A stretch of 64,000 nucleotides of DNA from the NCBI RefSeq assembly GCF_001693485.1, contig NZ_MAXC01000049.1, forward strand, positions 248,001 to 312,000, given 5' to 3'. This DNA comes from Bradyrhizobium sp. LMTR 3 (lineage in GTDB: Bacteria > Pseudomonadota > Alphaproteobacteria > Rhizobiales > Xanthobacteraceae). Numbering within the stretch: the first letter of the stretch is position 1; each line of letters opens with the position of its first letter. Below the pieces are notes generated by a model. It searched no databases. It worked only from the letters and a program-made list of their open reading frames with translations, and was not told where the DNA came from. A program made the position numbers and the translations under genes. Positions 44,910 through 53,171 of the stretch are shown here, piece after piece.

Positions 44910-45890
44910 ATGAACAATGTGATTTCACAAACGCCGGTCACCGTCCTCACCGGGTACTTGGGCGCAGGGAAGACGACTTTGCTGAACCGTATCCTGACCG
45001 AGACCCACGGTAAGCGTTATGCGGTGATTGTGAACGAGTTTGGCGAGGTCGGAATTGACAATGATCTGATCGTCAATGCGGACGAAGAAATATTCGAAAT
45101 GAACAACGGGTGCATCTGCTGCACGGTGAGAGGTGATCTCATCAGGATTCTCGAAGGACTCATGAAGCGGCGCGGCAAGTTTGATGGGATCATCGTGGAG
45201 ACCACCGGGCTTGCCGATCCGGCGCCCGTGGCGCAAACCTTTCTTGTAGATGACGACGTTCGTCGCAACACGAAACTTGATGCCATCGTCACGGTCATCG
45301 ACGCAAAGCACCTCCTCGGAGAGATCGACCAGGCGCACGAAGCGCAAGAGCAGATCGCATTCGCCGACGTCGTCTTGCTCAACAAGACCGATCTGGTCTC
45401 GGAGGCGGACCTTAAGCTCGTCGAGGCAAGGATTCGTTCAATTAATCCCTATGCGATGATCCATCGCACCGAACGTTGCGCGCTTGACCTCGAAAAAGTC
45501 CTGGATCGGAATGCGTTCGATCTCAACAGGGTTCTTGAATTCGAGCCTGGCTTTCTCAGTGAAGCTCACGACCATGAGCACGACAGTCATGTAAAGAGCC
45601 TGTCATTGACGACGCAGACACCTCTCATTCCCGAGAAATTCTTCCCCTGGATGCAGGAGACCGTTCGTCAGTTCGGGACCGATATTCTGCGGCTGAAGGG
45701 GATTATCCAATTCCAGGACGATCCCGATCGCTTTGTTATTCAGGGAGTGCACATGTTACTCGAAGGAGACCATCAACGTCCCTGGAAACCCGATGAGCCC
45801 AGAACAAGCCGTCTGGTCTTCATCGGGCGCGACTTGCCGGAGGACGTCTTGAAGGCAGGCTTTGAGCAGTGTCAGGGCTCAAGTCACTGA
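44910..45890 (+). CDS. COG0523 zinc GTPase (CobW family), second copy
   Basis: The 326-residue paralogue has P-loop GYLGAGKTT (15-23), IVNEFGEVGID, the metal motif GCICC (Cys68/70/71), ETTGLADPAP and NKTD. A linker His cluster (EAHDHEHDSH) is typical of zinc-binding family members, and the CobW_C domain ends VFIGRDLPEDVL. It is better conserved and of standard length compared with the upstream copy, with which it forms a Zur-controlled pair. The role is metallochaperone/GTP-dependent metal insertion; the client enzyme is not visible here. Confidence 0.92.
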   Translation: MNNVISQTPVTVLTGYLGAGKTTLLNRILTETHGKRYAVIVNEFGEVGIDNDLIVNADEEIFEMNNGCICCTVRGDLIRILEGLMKRRGKFDGIIVETTGLADPAPVAQTFLVDDDVRRNTKLDAIVTVIDAKHLLGEIDQAHEAQEQIAFADVVLLNKTDLVSEADLKLVEARIRSINPYAMIHRTERCALDLEKVLDRNAFDLNRVLEFEPGFLSEAHDHEHDSHVKSLSLTTQTPLIPEKFFPWMQETVRQFGTDILRLKGIIQFQDDPDRFVIQGVHMLLEGDHQRPWKPDEPRTSRLVFIGRDLPEDVLKAGFEQCQGSSH

Positions 45891-45895
45891 TTGAA

Positions 45896-45917
45896 GGCCC
45901 GGGTGATGCACCGGGCC
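45896..45917 (+). terminator. GC-rich hairpin after the COG0523 pair
   Basis: GGCCCGG (45896-45902) pairs with CCGGGCC (45911-45917) across an 8-base loop, 5 bp after the stop of the second GTPase gene. There is no T-run, so it is at best a weak or factor-assisted terminator at the end of the Zur island. Confidence 0.4.
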
Positions 45918-45994
45918 GCAAACACGGCAGCGGAGTTTGTCCGTTGCCATGCTGAGGCTGACAGCCCTCGCAAATCCATTCGGACGCCAAAAGC

Positions 45995-46282
45995 ATGCCA
46001 AAGATTGCCTTACCTATGAGGCGGCGGGTCCAAAGAACCGGCTATCCTCAGGCAGTTCAGGAATTAAAGCTGCAAACGCAGAAGCTGTTGGGCTTATCGG
46101 ACGACGTAACTGTCTCGGTTAGCGAGTTGACCTGTCGAGAGCCAGGATGTCCCGACGTGGAAACCGTCGTCGCGATCTTAAGGGACGGGGAAAAGCCAAC
46201 AATTGCAAGAATCCACAAATCGATTCCCGACGTCACTCTCGATGAACTGAAAGCAGCGTTTGACCTGAGGCCGCGTACCTAA
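45995..46282 (+). CDS. Small conserved hypothetical protein
   Basis: The 95-residue soluble protein has a basic start and the conserved-looking core LGLSDDVTVSVSELTCREPG, then CPDVETVVAIL and ARIHKSIPDVTLDELKAAF. The CREPGCPD pair of cysteines could bind metal. Such small proteins occur beside COG0523 GTPases in Bradyrhizobium-type genomes in my recollection, but no function is known. The start ATG lacks a strong SD. The 3' end overlaps the minus-strand ORF at 46178-46537. Confidence 0.55.
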   Translation: MPKIALPMRRRVQRTGYPQAVQELKLQTQKLLGLSDDVTVSVSELTCREPGCPDVETVVAILRDGEKPTIARIHKSIPDVTLDELKAAFDLRPRT

Positions 46283-46537
46283 AACGCGCGGCGACATCGC
46301 TGCTCCCGCCAGCGGTCGCCAAATCTCTTTAGCGAATACTGCGTTAGGCGGCGCATGGCGGCCGCAGAGAGTAGTAGTCGTATCCGCAAATCCGAGCGGG
46401 CGCGCGCTCATGCGCTTTATCTCATCATCAAGCGGATCAGCTTCCTCAGCAAGTCGCGCCTTCCTGTGTCTCGGTGCGTCGGCGCCGCGCAGCTTTTCCA
46501 GTGCCTTCTCGACGGAAAGTTTGGTTGTTTCGGCCAC
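46178..46537 (-). CDS. Small hypothetical protein, possibly C-terminally altered
   Basis: The first 45 residues (MAETTKLSVEKALEKLRGAD, then RHRKARLAEEADPLDDEIKR) look like a genuine small charged, coiled-coil-type protein of Rhizobiales. The remaining 74 residues have no such character and overlap the 3' end of the convergent small gene by about 105 bp. I infer that the ancestral protein was about 55-65 residues and that a shift after residue 45 extended it. Function unknown. Confidence 0.4.
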   Translation of the reverse strand: MAETTKLSVEKALEKLRGADAPRHRKARLAEEADPLDDEIKRMSARPLGFADTTTTLCGRHAPPNAVFAKEIWRPLAGAAMSPRVLGTRPQVKRCFQFIESDVGNRFVDSCNCWLFPVP

Positions 46538-46675
46538 GGCAAACCCCGAGCGGAAAACGCGCTCGGCGCTTAGGCAACCTCGGCGCCGACAACGAGCAGA
46601 ATTGATATATCGCCTGAAAAATTCCTGGCTGCACAGAACTGATTATCAGTGCGCCAGATCCGGCGCCGGCTTCTG

Positions 46676-46689
46676 TTGATCTAGATCAA
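46676..46689. promoter_or_regulatory. FixK/FNR-type box upstream of DUF1269 gene
   Basis: TTGATCTAGATCAA is a fully symmetric match to TTGAT-N4-ATCAA, the FixK2/FNR/AadR operator. It lies 76 bp before the DUF1269 start, a suitable distance for class II activation under low oxygen. Confidence 0.9.
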
Positions 46690-46764
46690 CAGCAACGTTC
46701 AGCGAAGAATTGACTTACGAGGTGAATGGGCCGGCAGGCGCCCTGTGACGGAGGAGGGATGCAA

Positions 46765-47277
46765 ATGAGTGATCTTGTCGTAATCGCATTTCCCACGGAA
46801 GCGAAGGCAGAAGAAGTTCGTCAGAAACTGCTGGCCATGCAGAAGGAGTATCTGATCGAGTTGGGCGATGCGGTGATTGCGGTGAAGGATACCGAGGGAC
46901 GCATCAAGCTGAATCAATTGATCAATACCACTGCCGCCGGGGCCGTTTCGGGCACCTTCTGGGGCACCCTCATCGGCCTGATCTTTTTGGCCCCATTGGC
47001 CGGCGCCGCCCTCGGCGCGGCGTCCGGTACGCTGGGCGGCTATTTGACCGATGTGGGCATCGACGACAAATGGATGAAGGAAACTGCCGCCGCCATACAA
47101 CCCGGAACCGCTGCGCTGTTCGTGCTGGTGCGGAAAGTCACCGCGGACAAGGTGCTCGAGGGGCTCAAGGGTGAGGGGGGCACGGTGCTGAAGACGTCAC
47201 TCGATCACACCAAGGAAGCAGCGTTGCAGGCGGCGCTTGCTGGCGTCCAGGCGGCTGTTCCCTCTCAAACTTCATGA
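46765..47277 (+). CDS. DUF1269 membrane protein
   Basis: The 170-residue protein has an N-terminal ferredoxin-like half (DLVVIAFPTEAKAEEVRQKL), a central Gly/Ala-rich membrane hairpin (GTFWGTLIGLIFLAPLAG, ALGAASGTLGG) and a C-terminal half (GTAALFVLVRKVTADKVLEG). This is the DUF1269 pattern, often found with stress or low-oxygen genes. The start is ATG 46765, with GGAGG 7 nt upstream; ATG 46759 is in the same frame. A perfect FixK-type box precedes it. Function is unknown in the family. Confidence 0.85.
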   Translation: MSDLVVIAFPTEAKAEEVRQKLLAMQKEYLIELGDAVIAVKDTEGRIKLNQLINTTAAGAVSGTFWGTLIGLIFLAPLAGAALGAASGTLGGYLTDVGIDDKWMKETAAAIQPGTAALFVLVRKVTADKVLEGLKGEGGTVLKTSLDHTKEAALQAALAGVQAAVPSQTS

Positions 47278-47330
47278 GCGAATTGCTTATCGCCAGGTGA
47301 TGAACGGTAACAGACCGAAGCAGGCCAGAC

Positions 47331-47606
47331 ATGCGATCGGGCTTCTATAGCTGTTCCGCTGCATTGTTTGTCCTCAATTTGTGTGTGCCGCATGGCGTGA
47401 TGGCGCAGGCTCTGACGCCGTTCCGCTATGAGGCGCAGGCGCAGCGTCACTGTCCCGGCGATGCGGTCGTCTGGCTCGATTTCGGACGCGAGCGCTACTA
47501 CACCAAGGGTCAGAAGCGTTACGCGTTGGGACTTACGGGCAGCTTCGTGTGCAGAAATGAGGCTCGAAACAATGGCTACCGGCGCTCGCCGTTGGGCCTA
47601 CGGTAG
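47331..47606 (+). CDS. Small secreted hypothetical protein
   Basis: The 91-residue precursor has a signal peptide (SCSAALFVLNLCVPHGVMAQ, cleavage near residue 25) and a short mature part. HCPGDAVVWLDFGRERYYTK and the following YALGLTGSFVCRNEA place two cysteines that can form one disulfide. Proteins with this CPGD-VVW...F.C pattern are common in Bradyrhizobiaceae; role unknown. The last residues (NNGYRRSPLGLR) are basic. No FixK or Zur box is directly in front. Confidence 0.65.
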   Translation: MRSGFYSCSAALFVLNLCVPHGVMAQALTPFRYEAQAQRHCPGDAVVWLDFGRERYYTKGQKRYALGLTGSFVCRNEARNNGYRRSPLGLR

Positions 47607-47656
47607 GCCCGCAACGGTGCGCCGGACCTGCACCGCCGTTCCCGCGTCGGCGGCTG

Positions 47657-48178
47657 CTAGCCCAGCTTCAGGACCAGGTGGATCGTCTGAGGATCCCGGT
47701 GCGCGGCAGGACGAAAACCGAACTTCCCGAACACCTTTAACATCGCCCCGTTCTCCGGCAGGACCTCCGCCGTCAATTCATTCAAACCGGCTGCGCTCGC
47801 GATCATGATGAGATGACGCATCAGGAGAGAACCGACGCCGCGGCCTTGCCATGTATCGATGACGACAAACGCCATCTCGGCTCGTCCGGGCTCGAACACA
47901 ATGTATCGGCCGCCGCCGACGATGACCTTCCGGCCGGCGTCGTCCGCGAGGGCGACAATCGCAACGTGATTTCTGAAATCGATGTCCATGAAAAAGACAC
48001 GCTCCTTGTCCGAGAAGTGGCGTTTCATGACAAAGAAGCGACGCTGTAGCGATTGGGCGCTGGTCTTTCCGACAGCAGCGAGCATGTCAGCCTCATCCTC
48101 AGGCTGGAGCGCACGGACCTCGATCCGACTGCCGTCGCTGAGAAGTTCGCACGTAGCGTAGTTGGCAGTCTCGGTCAT
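47657..48178 (-). CDS. GNAT family N-acetyltransferase
   Basis: The 173-residue protein has the GNAT acetyl-CoA-binding motif VVIDTWQGRGVGSLLMRHL and flanking strands (RAEMAFVVID; LTAEVLPENGAMLKVFGKFG). The N-terminal region (SLQRRFFVMKRHFSDKERVF) resembles GNAT domains of protein acetyltransferases (Pat type), which control acyl-CoA enzymes. It is divergent from the DUF3141 gene, with a perfect FixK box 76 bp upstream of its start. The substrate is unknown; protein lysine acetylation of acetate/acyl-CoA enzymes nearby is a possibility. Confidence 0.85.
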   Translation of the reverse strand: MTETANYATCELLSDGSRIEVRALQPEDEADMLAAVGKTSAQSLQRRFFVMKRHFSDKERVFFMDIDFRNHVAIVALADDAGRKVIVGGGRYIVFEPGRAEMAFVVIDTWQGRGVGSLLMRHLIMIASAAGLNELTAEVLPENGAMLKVFGKFGFRPAAHRDPQTIHLVLKLG

Positions 48179-48253
48179 TGGGCCTCTTGGCTCGGAGAGC
48201 GAGTGCGGTCTGCATGCGCAGGGCCGATCAAGGCAGGACCGGCTTGCTGTCCC

Positions 48254-48267
48254 TTGATCTGGATCAA
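48254..48267. promoter_or_regulatory. FixK/FNR-type box in GNAT/DUF3141 intergenic region
   Basis: TTGATCTGGATCAA matches TTGAT-N4-ATCAA exactly. It is 76 bp from the minus-strand GNAT start and 133 bp from the DUF3141 start; distance favours the GNAT gene. Confidence 0.88.
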
Positions 48268-48330
48268 GATTATCGCGCAGGTGCGCACACCGGCCGTACC
48301 GACGCGGCGTTGGCGAAGCGACTTCGAACG

Positions 48331-48344
48331 TTGACCTAAATCAA
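48331..48344. promoter_or_regulatory. FixK/FNR-type box upstream of DUF3141 gene
   Basis: TTGACCTAAATCAA differs from the consensus in one base of the left half-site. It lies 56 bp before the DUF3141 ATG. Confidence 0.8.
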
Positions 48345-48399
48345 CGTTTCGATCTGGCGAGGTCGCTTGACTGAACTTCGCGACAAGTGAGGTCAAAAC

Positions 48400-50610
48400 A
48401 TGCCGACGGACAATGCAATTCTGCCGGGCGGGCCGATGTCAGGTCTGGTCGCTTCGGCCGTAGAGTACATGGTCGATGCCGGGCAACGCAGCGTGCTGTT
48501 CCTCGACATCATGCGCCAGCGCGGTGACCAGTACCGCGAGCACGTGGCGCAGACTGCGCCACATGTCTTGAGCTATGCTGCGGAACTCGTCATCGACGGC
48601 CGCAAGCTCGAGCATCCCGTCAACTACGCGCTGGTGCGCATCATCCCGCCGAAGGGCGTGGAGATCGATTTGAAACGCCGGCCATTCGTCGTGGTCGATC
48701 CCCGCGCCGGGCACGGCCCGGGCATTGGGGGTTTCAAGGCCGACAGTGAGATCGGGGTCGCGATGAAGGCGGGCCATCCCTGTTACTTCATCGGGTTCCT
48801 GCCCGAGCCCATGCCGGGCCAGACCATCGAGCGTATCGCACGCGCTGAGGCGATCTTTATCGAGAAAGTGATCGAGCGGCATCCGGAGGCCGACGGCAAG
48901 CCGTGCGTGATCGGCAACTGCCAGGCGGGTTGGGCGGTCATGATCCTCGCTTCGCTGCGGCCCCAACTGTTCGGCCCCCTGATCATCGCGGGCGCGCCGC
49001 TCGCCTATTGGGCCGGCGTGCACGGCAAATATCCGATGCGCTATTCGGGCGGCCTGCTCGGCGGGAGTTGGCTGACCGCATTGTCCAGCGATCTAGGAGG
49101 CGGCAAATTTGACGGCGCCTGGCTGGTACAGAATTTCGAGAGCCAAAATCCGTCCAATACCCTGTGGACCAAGCAGTACAACGTGTACTCCAAGGTCGAT
49201 ACCGAGGCTGATCGCTATCTCGAATTCGAGCGCTGGTGGGGCGGACACGTCAACCTCAACGCGGAGGAGATTCAATTCATCGTCGATGAACTCTTCATCG
49301 GCAACAATCTCGCGGCCGGTCGGGTCAAGGTGTCCGATGGCACCGCGGTCGATCTGCGCAACATCCGTTCGCCGATCGTGGTGTTCTGCTCAAAGGGCGA
49401 CAACATCACCCCGCCGCAACAGGCGCTGCACTGGATCCTCGAACTCTACGCCGACGTCGACGATATCAGGGCGTACGGGCAGACCATCGTCTATACGGTG
49501 CATGAGACGATCGGCCATCTCGGCATTTTCGTCTCCGGCGGAGTGGCCAAAAAGGAGCATGCCGAGTTCTCCAGCAACATCGACCTGATCGACGTGCTGC
49601 CGCCCGGCCTCTATGAGGCGACCTTTGAGGCTAGGGGCCCTGAAACTCTCAATGATGAGTTCGCGGTAGGGCAGTGGGTGATGCGCTGCGAGGCGAGGAC
49701 GCTGGATAATATCCGTGCCATGGGCGGCAATTCGCCGGAGGACGAGCGCCGCTTCGAGACAGCCAAGCGCGTCTCGGAAAGGAATCTCGCGGCTTATCAG
49801 AAGTATGTTCAGCCCTGGATCAGATCGATGGTGACGCCGCGGATGGCGGAGCTGATGCGCAACTGGCATCCGCTGCGGGTGCAATACGAGGCATTCAGCA
49901 GCCAGAACCCCTGGATGAAGACCGTGGAGGTCGCGGCAGAGAAGGCACGCGGGGACCGGAAGCCGGTCGCCGAGGACAATCCCTTCCTGGCTTTCCAGGA
50001 AAAGGTATCGAAGCAGATCGTCCGCTCGCTCGACCAATGGCGCGACTCGCAGGAGGCGCTTAGCGAAGCGATGTTCCTGACCATCTATGGCTCCCCGGTC
50101 TTGCAGGCCGCGATGGGAGTCGATCCGCAGTCAACGCCTTCGTCCCGACGCGAGATGGACCCGAAGCACCGTGCGCTGCTGGAGGCACGCATCGCGGAGC
50201 TGAAGTCGAAGATTGGAGCTGGCGGATTGAGGGAGGCCGGTATCCGGGCGCTGCTCTATGTCGGGTCGGCCCGCGGCATGGTGGACGAGCGAAGCCTCGA
50301 GGCACTGCGGCGGCTGCGCCAGGCGGACGAGTCGGCGCGTATGACGCTGGCCGAGTTCAAGATGCTGGTGCGCGAGCAGTTCTTCATGCTGCTGCTCGAC
50401 CGGGAAGCCGCGCTTGCCGCAATCCCAAAGCTCCTGCCCGAGAACAAGGGTGAACGACGCAAGGTGTTCGCTGCCATTCAGGAAGTGCTCTCGGCCAGTG
50501 CGGAAATATCCGGCGAAGTGGCAAAGCGGCTGAAGCAGGTGGCCGAACTGTTCGGGCTCGATGCAGCAGACACCGCGAACGTCAGGTCGTTTGGGAAGAA
50601 GGCATCATAG
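48400..50610 (+). CDS. DUF3141 protein (PHA-synthase-like alpha/beta hydrolase fold)
   Basis: The 736-residue cytosolic protein belongs to DUF3141. It has an alpha/beta-hydrolase core with FVVVDPRAGHGPGIGGF (oxyanion area), a nucleophile elbow-like GNCQAGWAV (Cys in the PHA-synthase position), SPIVVFCSKGDNITPP (acid) and a late His (ETIGHLGIFVSG). These elements resemble class III/I polyhydroxyalkanoate synthases (PhaC). The C-terminal third is helical and charged. In this neighbourhood it is flanked by FixK boxes and followed by pyruvate/acetyl-phosphate genes, suggesting a role in acyl-CoA or polyhydroxyalkanoate turnover at low oxygen. The family has no proven activity. Confidence 0.85.
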   Translation: MPTDNAILPGGPMSGLVASAVEYMVDAGQRSVLFLDIMRQRGDQYREHVAQTAPHVLSYAAELVIDGRKLEHPVNYALVRIIPPKGVEIDLKRRPFVVVDPRAGHGPGIGGFKADSEIGVAMKAGHPCYFIGFLPEPMPGQTIERIARAEAIFIEKVIERHPEADGKPCVIGNCQAGWAVMILASLRPQLFGPLIIAGAPLAYWAGVHGKYPMRYSGGLLGGSWLTALSSDLGGGKFDGAWLVQNFESQNPSNTLWTKQYNVYSKVDTEADRYLEFERWWGGHVNLNAEEIQFIVDELFIGNNLAAGRVKVSDGTAVDLRNIRSPIVVFCSKGDNITPPQQALHWILELYADVDDIRAYGQTIVYTVHETIGHLGIFVSGGVAKKEHAEFSSNIDLIDVLPPGLYEATFEARGPETLNDEFAVGQWVMRCEARTLDNIRAMGGNSPEDERRFETAKRVSERNLAAYQKYVQPWIRSMVTPRMAELMRNWHPLRVQYEAFSSQNPWMKTVEVAAEKARGDRKPVAEDNPFLAFQEKVSKQIVRSLDQWRDSQEALSEAMFLTIYGSPVLQAAMGVDPQSTPSSRREMDPKHRALLEARIAELKSKIGAGGLREAGIRALLYVGSARGMVDERSLEALRRLRQADESARMTLAEFKMLVREQFFMLLLDREAALAAIPKLLPENKGERRKVFAAIQEVLSASAEISGEVAKRLKQVAELFGLDAADTANVRSFGKKAS

Positions 50611-50644
50611 GTCGCTTGCGGCAGCGGCCTGCAGGACTCTAGCT

Positions 50645-51511
50645 CTACTTGTTTAAGCGGGATTCGCCGAACGTTGCCCGATAGATCGCCCAGTAGACGG
50701 CGCCGACGAAGCCGGCGCCACCCGCGATATTGCCCAGCGTTACCGGCACAAGATTGTGGAATATGCCGGAGACGGTAATGAGCGATGCATCGTAGTTCTC
50801 AGGAATATGACCCGTTTGGACCAACAGCCACGCCAACGGCAGGAAGTACATGTTGGCCACGCAATGCTCGAAGCCGGCCGCTATGAACGCAGAGATCGGC
50901 AGTATGACAGCAACCATCTTGTCGGTGACCGATCGGCCTGCATAGGCAAGCCAGACTGCCGCGCACACGAGCACGTTGCACAGAATGCCCTTGAAGAACA
51001 ACGCGATCACATCCGGACGGATCTTTCCTGCCGCCGTGTTCAATACCGATACGCCGACGCGGCCATCATTCATGTCGAGATGATGGGAATAGAAGACCAG
51101 GACAATGAGCCCAAGCGCTCCAACGAAGTTGCCGGAGTAGACGATGGCCCAGTTGCGGAGCATCGTACGCGTGGAAACCTTGCCGCTGGCCCATGCCATC
51201 ACGATCAGGTTGTTGCCCGTAAACAACTCGGCCCCTCCGATAAGGACGAGAGTCAATCCGAGGGTGAAAACCAGCCCACCGACGACGCGCACCGTAGCGA
51301 AGCTCAAAGTCGGGTCACTGGCCACGATGGAGTAGTAAAGCGCGCCGAATCCGATGCCGCCGCCGGCCACGATTGCCAGCATGAAGGAGGCCAGAAAGGG
51401 CAGATTGGCCTTCTTCACGCCAACCTTTTCCACGGCCTCCTCGATCTCCGCAGGGCTGTAGGCCTGCAGGTTGAAGATCGGCCCTTGTGGCGCGGGCGCC
51501 GGTTTGGTCAT
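50645..51511 (-). CDS. Formate/nitrite transporter family channel (FocA-like)
   Basis: The 288-residue inner-membrane protein has six TM segments of the FNT fold. Signatures are AYSPAEIEEAVEKVGVKKA at the start, GGAELFTGNNLIVMAWASG, LCNVLVCAAVWLAYAGR, and AGFEHCVANMYFLPLAW with the pore His. It would export formate produced by pyruvate formate-lyase, and possibly re-import it. ATG 51511 is preferred to the open frame from 51568. It is the last gene of the pflB-pflA-antiporter-FNT operon, starting 31 bp after the antiporter stop. Confidence 0.92.
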   Translation of the reverse strand: MTKPAPAPQGPIFNLQAYSPAEIEEAVEKVGVKKANLPFLASFMLAIVAGGGIGFGALYYSIVASDPTLSFATVRVVGGLVFTLGLTLVLIGGAELFTGNNLIVMAWASGKVSTRTMLRNWAIVYSGNFVGALGLIVLVFYSHHLDMNDGRVGVSVLNTAAGKIRPDVIALFFKGILCNVLVCAAVWLAYAGRSVTDKMVAVILPISAFIAAGFEHCVANMYFLPLAWLLVQTGHIPENYDASLITVSGIFHNLVPVTLGNIAGGAGFVGAVYWAIYRATFGESRLNK

Positions 51512-51542
51512 CGTGGATTTCCCTGATCGCGCGACTACGCCC

Positions 51543-53144
51543 TCATCCGCCCGCGCTGCCAACAGCAAGAAGTCCGACGATCTGCACGGCGATCACCTTT
51601 ACCAACGTCATCGACGGAAAGATCATGGCGTAGCCGATGTCGGGCCGCTCGGTCGGCGCCATCTTGGTCGAATAGACGAGAATGGCGGGATTGCCCGTTG
51701 CACCAGACGCGACGCCGACGAGGTCATCATACGGGATGCGCATGAGGTAGTGACCGACCAGCAGCACGATCGCCACCGTGGTAAGGAGGACGGCGGCACC
51801 GATGAACAGCATCGTGAAGCCGGATTCGGCGACGGTCCGGACAAAGGGCTGACCCGCATTGACACCCACGGTGGCAAGGAACATCGCAAGGCCGAAGTTT
51901 CTGAGGACGATGTTCGCCGGCAATGGCATGGTCCAGAGCATGGGCCCGGTGCGACGCAGCTTGCCGAGGATGAGAGCCACGATCAGCGGTCCGCCGCCGA
52001 TTCCCAAGGTTACGATGCCGACCCCGGGGATCGGGATTGGGATCAGGCCAAGGAGGACTCCCGTCACCATACCGAGTCCAAGGGAAACATAACTGAACTC
52101 GGCAGTGGCCTTGACCGTGTCGCCGAAATGTTTGCGGATTTCCTCCTTACGATCCGGAGGCAGCAGCACGCCGACCCTGTCGCCGAATTCCAGCATCAGG
52201 TCAGGCGACGGCACAAGGTCCGCGTCGTAGCGCCGTACATGCAAGAGGTGCGTCGGGAAGCCTGACGGCAGCGGCAGACTTGAAAGCGGGATACCCACTA
52301 CGCTGGCCTTGCCGACAAAGACGCGAATGTAATCGAGGTCGGCCCGGTCGCTTGCCAATCGACCCGGCTCGAGCTTGCCGAGTGTCGCTGCCGCATTCGC
52401 AATAGCCTCCTGGCTGTCGGCGACGACCAAGACAGCGTCGCCGGCGGTCAGAATGGTATCGCCTGTCGGAACGATATTCTGTCCTGCCTTGCGAACCATC
52501 GTAACCTGGACGCTACTTAGGACTTCCTTGTTCAATTCGTCGAGCGTGCGTCCGGCAAAACTGGCACCAATGGAAATCTCGCCCATGTGAAAGCGCTGGG
52601 CTTTGGCGGGGAATTTCGGCTGCACCATGCGTGTCATGAAATAGATGCAAAGGATCGGGCCGATGACGCCAAACGGATATGCAATCGAGTAACCAATAGA
52701 GGGATCCTTCGTCTTGGTGACATCAAGCGCCGCCTGCAGGGTCGCGGTGCTGGTCATCGATCCCGCGTAGATGCCAAGCGTGTGCCCAAGCTTGATGCCG
52801 AACGCCTGCCCAAGCGCGAGTGCGACGCCTAACCCTGCGAGGCAGCCGATGAGCGCCAGAAGATTGTATTTCTGTCCGGCGCCGACCATACCCTCAAAGA
52901 ATTGCCGGCCGTAGAGAATGCCGATGCCGTAGAGGAACATGATTAGGCCGGTCAGCCCGATCGGACCAATGATCTGCGCCTTGGGCGCGAACGCTCCGAT
53001 GGCCAGACCCACAAAGAGCACAGCGCCCACACCGAGCGAGAAGCCGCCGATGCTGATCTGTCCTACCAGATAGCCCACGCCGATGGCGAGAAATGCCGTC
53101 AGGATCGGCTGGCTTCCTATGATATCGCGGGCTAAGTCCAACAT
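51543..53144 (-). CDS. AspT/YidE-like antiporter with TrkA-C domains
   Basis: The 533-residue transporter is of the aspartate:alanine exchanger (AAEx/YbjL) type. It has an N-terminal membrane half (FLAIGVGYLVGQISIGGFSL; GIYAGSMTSTATLQAALDV), a central cytoplasmic pair of RCK_C/TrkA-C domains (about 185-345), and a C-terminal membrane half repeating the first (GGGPLIVALILGKL; GVASGATGNPAILVYST). It lies between pflA and the FNT gene in a tight operon, so it may exchange a dicarboxylate, amino acid or another organic acid during fermentation. Substrate cannot be read. Confidence 0.85.
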   Translation of the reverse strand: MLDLARDIIGSQPILTAFLAIGVGYLVGQISIGGFSLGVGAVLFVGLAIGAFAPKAQIIGPIGLTGLIMFLYGIGILYGRQFFEGMVGAGQKYNLLALIGCLAGLGVALALGQAFGIKLGHTLGIYAGSMTSTATLQAALDVTKTKDPSIGYSIAYPFGVIGPILCIYFMTRMVQPKFPAKAQRFHMGEISIGASFAGRTLDELNKEVLSSVQVTMVRKAGQNIVPTGDTILTAGDAVLVVADSQEAIANAAATLGKLEPGRLASDRADLDYIRVFVGKASVVGIPLSSLPLPSGFPTHLLHVRRYDADLVPSPDLMLEFGDRVGVLLPPDRKEEIRKHFGDTVKATAEFSYVSLGLGMVTGVLLGLIPIPIPGVGIVTLGIGGGPLIVALILGKLRRTGPMLWTMPLPANIVLRNFGLAMFLATVGVNAGQPFVRTVAESGFTMLFIGAAVLLTTVAIVLLVGHYLMRIPYDDLVGVASGATGNPAILVYSTKMAPTERPDIGYAMIFPSMTLVKVIAVQIVGLLAVGSAGG

Positions 53145-53171
53145 TGTTCTCTCCGGAGCAATCCAGATCTG

